From JBFKQC01 sp041627895 (GTDB lineage: Bacteria; Pseudomonadota; Alphaproteobacteria; Rhodobacterales; Rhodobacteraceae), in assembly GCA_041627895.1 (NCBI GenBank), contig JBFKQC010000037.1, positions 1 through 37,595 of the forward strand: 37,595 nucleotides of DNA, written 5' to 3'. This document shows, in pieces, positions 1 through 6,174 of the stretch. The notes under the pieces are model-generated. The model saw nothing but the letters and a program-made list of their open reading frames with translations. It did not search any database and had not been told where the DNA came from. How positions within the stretch are numbered: position 1 is the first letter of the stretch; every line of letters begins with the position of its first letter. A program made the translations under genes and the position numbers.

Positions 1-914
1 ATCTTCCAGGTGGAACTCAGCCCCGGTTCGGCCAGCAGATGGTGCGCCGAGGCGAGCTGCAGGAACAGGATGTACATGAAAAAGGCCATCCGGCTGACCT
101 TTTCGCTCAGCGGCTTGGCGCCCAGCACCATCGCGGCGATGGCGTACCAGATCGCGACATGGGCCGAGACGTTGATCTGCTGGCTGGAATGGCCCATCCC
201 CCACCAGACGACCTTGTACATCAGCGAGTCGATGCCCGAGATCAGCCCCAGCGACCAGAGCCAGGTCGGGATCAGGATCACCGCGCCCGAGGCCAGCGTG
301 AAGACCGCGATCACGGCGGCCGTGATCGCGCCGAACGTGACCAGCGGCACCGATCCGTCATAGGTGTTTTCCGCCTTCGCCACCACGAGCGTGGCGAAGA
401 AGATGATCACCGCCAGCAGCGCGCCAACCGCGAAGATGATCAGCGACAGGTAGAACCAGTGCGACGCCATCATCGGCGGGTACGAGGTGAACATCACCGA
501 GCTGTCGCCGCGCAGCACCGCGTAGTTCGCCATCAGCGCGCCGACCAGCATCAGGATGAAGCCCAGCCAGGCGATCTTGGGCGCTGCCAGGCGCGAGCCC
601 AGCAGCACGGCCGAGGCGAAGTAGAGCACCGCGATCTCGAAGAACAGGATCCAGAACAGCAGGACGTTGGCCCCGTGCCCAGTCAGCATCAGATAGAACC
701 ACTCGGCCGGCAGTAGCTGGATCGCCGGCCAGCGCGTCAGCGCCACCATCAGACCCATCAGCCCGCCCAGCAGAAGGAATATCACCGCGGTGACGGCGTT
801 GACCTTGATCAGCGCCTCGGCATTGGCCTCGAGCTTCAGCCCGGTGAAGCGGCAGGTGCGGTATTTCGCGGCGACGCCCTGGAACGAGCCTGCGCCAGTA
901 TCGACGGTTGTCAT
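1..914 (-). CDS. Heme-copper NO reductase subunit I, eNOR-like (3' end cut by window edge)
   Basis: Catalytic membrane subunit of a heme-copper superfamily enzyme; 304 residues are present and the C-terminus lies beyond the left edge. The read frame is highly hydrophobic with several membrane helices. Visible ligands are H80 (TGHG, low-spin heme), H242 in helix VI and H291-H292 (AHHLLAEPG). The 49-residue spacing from H242 to H291 equals that of Thermus ba3 oxidase (H233 to H282). The crosslinked Tyr of O2 reductases sits at His+4; here the motif is GHSSQQ and that position is Gln246. Loss of this Tyr is the hallmark of NO-reducing branches, and Gln replacement is what I recall for eNOR/CuA-type NORs. 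Its start is 13 bp after the CuA subunit, and the block abuts nirS-related genes under an Nnr-type box. NO reduction is inferred; an unusual ba3-like oxidase is the alternative. The second low-spin heme His is outside the window. Confidence 0.82.
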   Translation of the reverse strand, partial: MTTVDTGAGSFQGVAAKYRTCRFTGLKLEANAEALIKVNAVTAVIFLLLGGLMGLMVALTRWPAIQLLPAEWFYLMLTGHGANVLLFWILFFEIAVLYFASAVLLGSRLAAPKIAWLGFILMLVGALMANYAVLRGDSSVMFTSYPPMMASHWFYLSLIIFAVGALLAVIIFFATLVVAKAENTYDGSVPLVTFGAITAAVIAVFTLASGAVILIPTWLWSLGLISGIDSLMYKVVWWGMGHSSQQINVSAHVAIWYAIAAMVLGAKPLSEKVSRMAFFMYILFLQLASAHHLLAEPGLSSTWK

Positions 915-927
915 TGCCAGAACTCCC

Positions 928-1482
928 CTATTCGACGACGCGGATGCGGCCGGTCATGTTGTGGTGCCCGATGCCGCAATATTCGTTGCAGACGAGTCCG
1001 AACTCGCCCGCCGCGGTGGGCGTCAGCGTGAACACGTGCTCATAGCCGGGATGCACCGAGATGTTGATGTTGGTGGGCTGCAGCGAGAAACCGTGCTGCC
1101 AGTCGACCGAAGACAGGTGGAAGCGGTAGGCCACCCCCTTTTTCAGCTCGACGACCGGCCAGAACTCCCAGAGCCGGGCCAGCAGGTAGACGTCGCCGCC
1201 CTCGGGCGGCGCCACGACCGGCACGCCCTCTTCCTCGACCGGGTTGCCGTCGGCGTCGGTCTTCTGGAATTCGTCGGCGAAGGCCACGACCTTGTCCTCG
1301 TAGGCCTCGGTCGTGACCCGGTAGGTTTCGTTGGACAGGTTCTGATCGCCGATGAAGTGCCAGGCGATCATGAAGAAGAACATGAACAGGCCCCAGAGGA
1401 AGGCCAGGATGATCCAGCCCAGTTCGATCGCGTGGATCGGCTCTTTCCACCAGAGCCGGTTGGACGGAGGTGTGATTGCCAT
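928..1482 (-). CDS. CuA-binding subunit II of the eNOR-like heme-copper enzyme
   Basis: Electron-entry subunit of the heme-copper complex, expected to take electrons from a periplasmic cytochrome c. It has 184 residues with one membrane helix (about 20-41) and a cupredoxin domain facing the periplasm. The complete CuA ligand set is visible: H130 (DWQHGF), C165, E167, C169, H173 and M176 (CNEYCGIGHHNM). The 35-residue distance from H130 to C165 is the same as in Thermus ba3 subunit II. An acidic insert (about 62-96) precedes the copper domain. A GAGGG ribosome site precedes the chosen ATG. It lies 31 bp after the small subunit and 13 bp before subunit I, so the three form one operon. Classical NorC is a cytochrome c instead, so this is not a NorCB complex. 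Confidence 0.9.
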   Translation of the reverse strand: MAITPPSNRLWWKEPIHAIELGWIILAFLWGLFMFFFMIAWHFIGDQNLSNETYRVTTEAYEDKVVAFADEFQKTDADGNPVEEEGVPVVAPPEGGDVYLLARLWEFWPVVELKKGVAYRFHLSSVDWQHGFSLQPTNINISVHPGYEHVFTLTPTAAGEFGLVCNEYCGIGHHNMTGRIRVVE

Positions 1483-1513
1483 GGTGCAGCCCTCGCTTCT
1501 TGTCTTGCCCGGG

Positions 1514-1696
1514 TCAGTTCGCGATCGGAACCGACGCGACCTCCATCACGCCCCAGATGATGTAGAGAACCGCCGGGACGGTGACGCCGAGGAAAAGCAG
1601 CAGGAACGGGTTGTCGAGCATCCGCTGCATGACGGGGATCTGTGCCTCGGGCACGCTGTCGCCCGCCGTTTCGTTGGTCTGGTCGGAATTGGTCAT
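1514..1696 (-). CDS. Small single-helix membrane protein of the eNOR-like operon
   Basis: A 60-residue protein with a polar acidic N-terminus (about 1-28) and one hydrophobic helix (about 30-52, LLLFLGVTVPAVLYIIWGVM). It is the first gene of the heme-copper operon, 31 bp upstream of the CuA subunit. By size and position it resembles the tiny accessory subunit (IIa/CbaD type) of B-family heme-copper oxidases, but I recognise no diagnostic motif, so this is by analogy only. The start is preceded by a purine-rich stretch (ACAGGGGGACC). It probably helps assembly or stability of the complex in the inner membrane. Confidence 0.72.
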   Translation of the reverse strand: MTNSDQTNETAGDSVPEAQIPVMQRMLDNPFLLLFLGVTVPAVLYIIWGVMEVASVPIAN

Positions 1697-1851
1697 GTGC
1701 CCGGTCCCCCTGTTGGCCTGACGGCGGCGCGCCTTGGCCCGGCTACGGGGCCGGCACCCCGCCGGCCGCCGGGGGTTCCCCCCTTGCCGGTCGCGGGTGG
1801 CGGCAGATGTCGCCGCGCCCGGGCTGGCGGTCGCCCGCCGCCTCTGACAAA
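1697..1851 (-). other. Long GC-rich leader of the eNOR-like operon, no gene seen
   Basis: Between the predicted transcription start and the first ORF of the eNOR-like operon lie about 149 nt with no convincing ORF. The stretch holds many complementary G and C runs (for example GGGGGGAACCCCC and GCCGGCGGGGTGCCGGC on the minus strand), so a structured leader is possible. I see no known riboswitch. The remaining sequence between the box and 2068 also shows no gene. Confidence 0.35.
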
Positions 1852-1893
1852 ACCCTAGTCCGCGCCGCGCGCCGCAACCTTGACCTAAGTCAA
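1852..1893 (-). promoter_or_regulatory. Nnr/Dnr-type box and promoter for the eNOR-like operon
   Basis: TTGACCTAAGTCAA at 1880-1893 is a perfect TTGAC-N4-GTCAA palindrome of the Crp/Fnr (Fnr, Dnr, NnrR) class. Reading leftward, 22 nt follow and then TAGGGT (1857-1852) stands where a class II activated -10 element should be. Transcription would begin near 1845, giving a leader of about 149 nt before the small membrane protein. No -10-like hexamer or gene lies at the matching distance on the other side. Assignment to the regulator at 4829-5536 is inferred. Confidence 0.78.
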
Positions 1894-2068
1894 GATGCCG
1901 GGTCTTTCCGCGACCCGCGGAATCGCAGGCAAGCGGCTGATTTTCATGAAGAATCCCGCGAAGGGCGGGCCGGAAGACGCCGCATCGGCCCGCGCGCGAA
2001 GGCGGGCCGGCGGCATGGCGCGGGACCGGACGGGGCGAGGCGGGGCGCGCCGGTGCGCGCCGCGCCGG

Positions 2069-2449
2069 TTACTCGAAGGTGGCGAGGTAGGCGATCACGT
2101 CCGCGATCTCGTCATCCTTGCGCAGGCCGTTGAACGACATCTTGGTCTTGTCGATCAGGTCCTTGGGCTTCTTCAGGAACGCGGCCAGCGTCTCTTCGTC
2201 CCAGGTCAGCCCGTCCGCCGCCGCCTCCATCAGCGCGTCGGAATAGTTGAAGTCTGCAACCTGGCCGGCGGCGGCGCCGATGATGCCGTTCAGCATCGGG
2301 CCGACCTTGTTCTTGGCGTCCTCGCCGACCTCGTGGCAGGCGCGGCACTTGCGATAGACCTTCTCGCCCTCGGCGGGGTCGCCTTCGGCAAGGGCCGGCG
2401 TGACCGCGACGCAGAACATCGCGGCGATCATCGTGGGACGTATGGGCAT
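2069..2449 (-). CDS. Periplasmic class I cytochrome c (c2/c550-like)
   Basis: A 126-residue exported cytochrome c with a Sec signal peptide (about 1-21, ending TPALA). The single heme site is C35-x-x-C38-H39 (CRACH), and M104 in KTKMSF is the likely sixth ligand. Size and layout match small soluble class I cytochromes such as c2 or c550 that shuttle electrons from the bc1 complex to periplasmic reductases. It is last in hemA-apbE-cytochrome, 35 bp after the apbE/nirX gene, and sits beside the CuA enzyme and nirS, so it is a candidate donor to either. The chosen ATG has AAAGGAG at a good distance; another ATG 18 nt upstream is also possible. Confidence 0.9.
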   Translation of the reverse strand: MPIRPTMIAAMFCVAVTPALAEGDPAEGEKVYRKCRACHEVGEDAKNKVGPMLNGIIGAAAGQVADFNYSDALMEAAADGLTWDEETLAAFLKKPKDLIDKTKMSFNGLRKDDEIADVIAYLATFE

Positions 2450-2484
2450 GTCAGAGGCTCCTTTCATGGTCTCTTTGCGTGGTA

Positions 2485-3432
2485 TCAGGTCAGAAGTTCG
2501 AGCCGTGCGCCGGGAAACCGCGCCACGGCAGCGGCGGCCGCGGCCGGCGGCAGCAGCGCACATCCGGTCGACAGCCCGTCGGCCAGCGCGGCGGCACCAG
2601 CCGAGACCGCGACCGTGCGGCCCGGGTCCGGGGCGCCGCCGCCGCGGGGGCGCGGGTCGAGGATGTGGCCTGTGCCGTCCGGCAACAGCGTGCCGTTGGT
2701 CGAGGACACGGCGAGGCAGCGGTCGGACAGGCGCAGCCGCCGCAGCACCGCGCCGCCCGGGGCCGCGACACCGGCCTGCCACGGGGCGCCGTGGTTCTGG
2801 CCGAGCGCGGCGATCTCGCCGGCATCGACCAGCACGTCGCGCCAGCCGTGGCCGCGCATCAGCGCGGCGATCCTGTCGGTGATGTAGCCCTGCGCCACGC
2901 CGGTCAGCGTCAGCGCCATGCCGGGCCGGGCCAGGGCGATCCGTTCCGGGCCGGCGCGAACCCCGTCCCAGCCGGCGAGCGCCCGCGCCGGGCGCGGGCC
3001 GGCGCCGGTGGCCAGCGCGCGCCAGAGCGGCTGCACGGTCGGGTCGAAGGCGCCGCCGGTGGCCGCGTGCAGCGCATCGCAGAGCGCCAGCACCTCGACC
3101 AGTTCCGCCGGCGGCGCGCCGAGCCGGCCGTCGCGGTTCAGTCGCGCCAGCGCCGAGCCGTCGCGGTAGAGGCTGAAGATATCCTCCAGCCGGTCGATCT
3201 CGGTCGTGACGGCGGCGAATGTCTCCTCGGCGCGGCGCCGCCCGGTGCCGCCCAGCGTGATCGACGCCTCGGCGCCCAGCGCCCGGCCGCGCCACGACGC
3301 GGTCGCCGCCGCGCCGGCCCGGCGCCCGGCAAGCGCCGCGCCGCAGGCGCTGATCGCAAGGAACCGGCGGCGGCCGATGCGCCCGGTGTCCGGGCCGCGA
3401 TCCGCTCGGACTGGGCGGGTGGCCGCGGTCAT
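2485..3432 (-). CDS. nirX: ApbE-family FAD:protein FMN transferase, NirX/NosX type
   Basis: A 315-residue ApbE-family protein with a twin-arginine signal (GRRRFLAIS, about 20-28) for export to the periplasm. ApbE enzymes use FAD and Mg2+ to attach FMN to a threonine of a target protein. The family motif TGVAQGYITD is present, as are the DAGEIAALG and GHILDP segments. In denitrifiers NosX and NirX serve the NosR and NirI flavoproteins, and nirI is present here at 6175-8229, so this is probably its maturation factor. It starts inside the hemA stop codon (ATGA overlap), so the two are translationally coupled. NirX versus NosX cannot be settled from sequence; context favours NirX. Confidence 0.85.
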   Translation of the reverse strand: MTAATRPVRADRGPDTGRIGRRRFLAISACGAALAGRRAGAAATASWRGRALGAEASITLGGTGRRRAEETFAAVTTEIDRLEDIFSLYRDGSALARLNRDGRLGAPPAELVEVLALCDALHAATGGAFDPTVQPLWRALATGAGPRPARALAGWDGVRAGPERIALARPGMALTLTGVAQGYITDRIAALMRGHGWRDVLVDAGEIAALGQNHGAPWQAGVAAPGGAVLRRLRLSDRCLAVSSTNGTLLPDGTGHILDPRPRGGGAPDPGRTVAVSAGAAALADGLSTGCALLPPAAAAAAVARFPGARLELLT

Positions 3433-4655
3433 TGCGCCGCCATCGGCTGCCGCGCAAGCTGGCACCGCGACCAGAGCGCGCTCAGCGCCTCGGTCAGATG
3501 CCGCACGTCCGCCGCCGGATGCACCGGCGAGGGCGTGATCCGCAGCCGCTCGGTGCCCTTCGGCACGGTGGGATAGTTGATCGGCTGGATGTAGATCGCG
3601 AACTCGTCGAGCAGCAGGTCCGAGATGTACTTGCACTTCACCGGATCGCCGACCATCACCGGGATGATGTGGCTCGGGTTCGGCAGGTGCGGAATGCCCG
3701 TCGCGTCCAGCGCCGCGCGGACCTCGGCGACCCGCACGCGCTGCAGGTCGCGCTCGGCCCGCGATGCCTTGAGGTGGCGGACCGACGCCGCGGCGCCCGC
3801 CGCTACCGCCGGCGGCAGCGCGGTGGTGAAGATGAAGCCGCTGGCGAAGCTGCGCACGAAATCGACCAGCTCCGCCGAGCCGGCGATATAGCCGCCCACC
3901 ACGCCGAAGGCCTTGCCGAGCGTGCCCTCGATTACGGTCAGCCGGTGCATGACGCCCTCGCGTTCCGCGATGCCGCCGCCGCGCGGGCCGTACATGCCAA
4001 CGGCATGCACCTCGTCGAGATAGGTCATGGCGCCGTAGCGGTCGGCCAGGTCGCATATCTCGGCGATCGGCGCGATGTCGCCGTCCATCGAGTAGACGCT
4101 TTCGAAGGCGATCAGCTTGGGCGCCCCGGCCGGCGCCGCGGCCAGCCTGGCCTCGAGGTCCGCCAGGTCGTTATGCGCCCAGATCACCTTTTGCGCCCGC
4201 GACTGGCGGATGCCCTCGATCATCGAGGCGTGGTTCAGGCTGTCGGAATAGACGATGCAGCCCGGTATCCGCGCCGCCAGGGTCCCCAGCGCGGCCCAGT
4301 TCGACACGTAACCGCTGGTGAACAGCAGCGCCGCCTGCTTGCCGTGCAGGTCGGCGAGTTCCGCCTCGAGCAGCACATGGTCGTGGGTCGTGCCCGAGAT
4401 GTTGCGCGTGCCGCCCGCCCCGGCGCCGGAGCGGTCGAGCGCGGCGTGCATCGCGTCCAGCACCGCTGGATGCTGGCCCATGCCCAGGTAATCGTTCGAG
4501 CACCAGATCGTCACCTCGCTCCGGTCGCCGCCGCGCTGCGTCCGGGTGGCCGCCGGAAACGCGCCGCGGTGGCGCTCGAGGTCCGCGAAGACCCGGTAGT
4601 TGCCCTCGTCGCGAAGCTGCGCCAGGCGCGTTCGGAAATAGCCCTGATAGTCCAT
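3429..4655 (-). CDS. hemA: 5-aminolevulinate synthase
   Basis: Condenses glycine and succinyl-CoA to 5-aminolevulinate, the first step of alphaproteobacterial tetrapyrrole synthesis, with PLP. It has 408 residues, normal for the family. Visible features are the N-terminal YRVF segment, GGTRNISGT, LDEVHAVGMYG and the PLP lysine K248 in GTLGKAFG, the same number as in Rhodobacter capsulatus ALAS. The start gives MDYQGYF, typical for HemA; an in-frame upstream ATG is less likely. An Nnr-type box lies 70 bp upstream, so this copy is probably induced with denitrification to feed siroheme, heme d1 and heme c demand. Alphaproteobacteria often have a second synthase, so this may be the anaerobic isozyme. 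Confidence 0.95.
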   Translation of the reverse strand: MDYQGYFRTRLAQLRDEGNYRVFADLERHRGAFPAATRTQRGGDRSEVTIWCSNDYLGMGQHPAVLDAMHAALDRSGAGAGGTRNISGTTHDHVLLEAELADLHGKQAALLFTSGYVSNWAALGTLAARIPGCIVYSDSLNHASMIEGIRQSRAQKVIWAHNDLADLEARLAAAPAGAPKLIAFESVYSMDGDIAPIAEICDLADRYGAMTYLDEVHAVGMYGPRGGGIAEREGVMHRLTVIEGTLGKAFGVVGGYIAGSAELVDFVRSFASGFIFTTALPPAVAAGAAASVRHLKASRAERDLQRVRVAEVRAALDATGIPHLPNPSHIIPVMVGDPVKCKYISDLLLDEFAIYIQPINYPTVPKGTERLRITPSPVHPAADVRHLTEALSALWSRCQLARQPMAAQ

Positions 4656-4689
4656 GCGCCCCCCCCTGGAATCCGGCCGACACCATCCT

Positions 4690-4759
4690 TGGCTAGCCTG
4701 CGTGCAGACGGGCCACCATGACATTTGTCAAGTTCGCGTCCCCGGGGCCGGGGTATCTG
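4690..4759. promoter_or_regulatory. Divergent Nnr/Dnr-type box between hemA and its regulator
   Basis: ATGACATTTGTCAA at 4718-4731 matches TTGAC-N4-GTCAA with one end base changed. Leftward, a 22-nt gap is followed by TAGCCA (4695-4690), which would start hemA mRNA near 4683 with a leader of about 28 nt. Rightward, a 22-nt gap is followed by TATCTG (4754-4759), giving a leader of about 63 nt for the regulator gene. One box may thus activate both genes, with autoregulation of the regulator. Confidence 0.72.
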
Positions 4760-4828
4760 CCCCAGCGCGACGAAAACACGGGACAATGCGCGTGCACGGG
4801 ATATAGTCGGGTGGATCGGGGAGCCCGG

Positions 4829-5536
4829 ATGGAACGCAACGAGCGCGAACGGACGGCGCGGCAGTCGCCGCTGCTGGCGAGTCTGCCGCAGGCGGCGGCC
4901 GACGCGCTGGTCTCGGCGGCGGGATTCGCCAATTACGACCGCGGCGCCACGCTGTTCCTGCAGGGCGAATCGGCGACGGCGATCCACATCGTGATCCAGG
5001 GCTGGGTCAAGCTTTACCGGGTCGCGCCCAACGGCAGCGAAGCGGTGGTCAACGTCTTCACCAAGGGCGGCAGCTTCGGCGAGGCCGTGGCACTGCGCAG
5101 CCAGCCCTATCCGGTGTCCGCCGAGGCGGTGACCGAGTGCGAAATCATGCATATCCCGGCCACCGCGTTCACCTCGCTAATCCGGCGCGATCCCGAGGTG
5201 GCGATCCAGGCGCTGGCCTCGACCTTCCGGCACCTGCGCGCGCTGGTCACCCAGATCGAGCAGATGAAGGCGCAGACCGGCGCGCAGCGCGTGGCCGAGT
5301 TCCTGCTGGAGCTTTGCCCCTGCGACGAGGGCAGCTGCGTCGTCAGCCTGCCCTACGACAAGGTGCTGATCGCCGGGCGCCTGGGGATGAAGCCCGAAAG
5401 CCTGTCGCGGGCGTTTTCCAGGCTGCGCTCGCTCGGCGTCGTCGTCGACCGGCACCACGCGGCGATCGAAGCGGTCGAACGGTTGCGCGACTATTGCGAA
5501 GAGGACCCGGCAGCGGCATGGAACAGGGCACTTTGA
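4829..5536 (+). CDS. Crp/Fnr-family regulator, Dnr/NnrR type
   Basis: A 235-residue transcription factor with an N-terminal cyclic-nucleotide-like domain (about 15-130), a dimerisation helix (about 125-160) and a winged helix-turn-helix (about 176-202, GRLGMKPESLSRAFSRLR). It lacks the N-terminal cysteine cluster of oxygen-sensing Fnr, which suits the Dnr/NnrR group that senses NO through heme. C163, C165 and C170 (CPCDEGSC) cluster just before the DNA-binding domain; their role is unknown. It lies between hemA and the nir genes, and three matching boxes occur in this window, so it is the prime candidate for the regulon's activator. The ATG at 4829 gives a normal family length. I leave the symbol open because Dnr and NnrR cannot be separated by eye. 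Confidence 0.9.
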   Translation: MERNERERTARQSPLLASLPQAAADALVSAAGFANYDRGATLFLQGESATAIHIVIQGWVKLYRVAPNGSEAVVNVFTKGGSFGEAVALRSQPYPVSAEAVTECEIMHIPATAFTSLIRRDPEVAIQALASTFRHLRALVTQIEQMKAQTGAQRVAEFLLELCPCDEGSCVVSLPYDKVLIAGRLGMKPESLSRAFSRLRSLGVVVDRHHAAIEAVERLRDYCEEDPAAAWNRAL

Positions 5537-6093
5537 CACGGCTCGACAGCGTACTGGCGGCGATCGACGCGGCCAATTCCGCCGATCCCGCGCTGGAGGA
5601 CGGCACGCCCGCGGCGCTGCTTTACGGCCAGCGGATGAGCGCCGAACTCGAGCGGCTGTTTCCCGCCGCCGCGGACACCCTGCGGATCGCCGCCCGCGGC
5701 CAGCATATCGAGCGCTGGGTGCTGCCGCGCGGCGACTACCCCGAGGGCCGCACCGGCTATCTGACCTGGCGGCGCGACCTGGCGCGGCGCCATGCCGAGC
5801 GGGTCGGCGAGATCATGGCCGGCGCGGGCTATGGCGAGGACGAGATCGCCGCCGCCGGCAGGATGCTGCGCAAGGAGGGCATCAAGCGCGACCCCGAGGT
5901 GCAGGCGCTGGAGGACGTGATCTGCTTTGTGTTTCTGAAGTGGTATTTCGCGCCCTTCGCCGCCAAGCACGAGGACGGCAAGGTGCTGCGCATCGTCGAG
6001 AAGACCGCCCGCAAGATGTCGGCCGAGGGCCGCGCCCGGGCGCTGGCCGAGTTCGACCTGCCCGCGCCGCTGGCCGCGGCGTTCCGGGGCTGA
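5518..6093 (+). CDS. DUF4202 family protein
   Basis: A 191-residue soluble protein matching the DUF4202 family as I recognise it, about the usual family length. Conserved-looking blocks are HIERWVLPRGDYP, GYLTWRRDLARRHAE, and VICFVFLKWYFAPFAAKH. It has no signal peptide and no membrane helix, so it should be cytoplasmic. Its ATG lies inside the regulator gene, which it overlaps by 19 bp, so it is co-transcribed with that gene and coupled to it. No reaction is known to me. The His/Asp-rich central helices could bind metal, but that is speculation. Its place inside the nir block suggests a role in denitrification or its control. Confidence 0.8.
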   Translation: MEQGTLTRLDSVLAAIDAANSADPALEDGTPAALLYGQRMSAELERLFPAAADTLRIAARGQHIERWVLPRGDYPEGRTGYLTWRRDLARRHAERVGEIMAGAGYGEDEIAAAGRMLRKEGIKRDPEVQALEDVICFVFLKWYFAPFAAKHEDGKVLRIVEKTARKMSAEGRARALAEFDLPAPLAAAFRG

Positions 6094-6174
6094 GGCAGGA
6101 TCGGCGCGCCGCGGGGCGCGGGTTCGCGCCGGGGCGGCGGCATCCGAGGAAATCCCGTCCACCCCCTGCCCGCC

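Noticed and set aside
1..914. Reading subunit I as an ordinary ba3 or cbb3 oxygen reductase, or as classical NorB
   Set aside because: The crosslinked Tyr position is Gln, the partner has a CuA site (not a CcoO/P or NorC cytochrome), and the gene is in the nir block.
4829..5536. Calling the regulator a true oxygen-sensing Fnr
   Set aside because: No N-terminal cysteine cluster for a 4Fe-4S centre; the only cysteine group lies before the DNA-binding domain.
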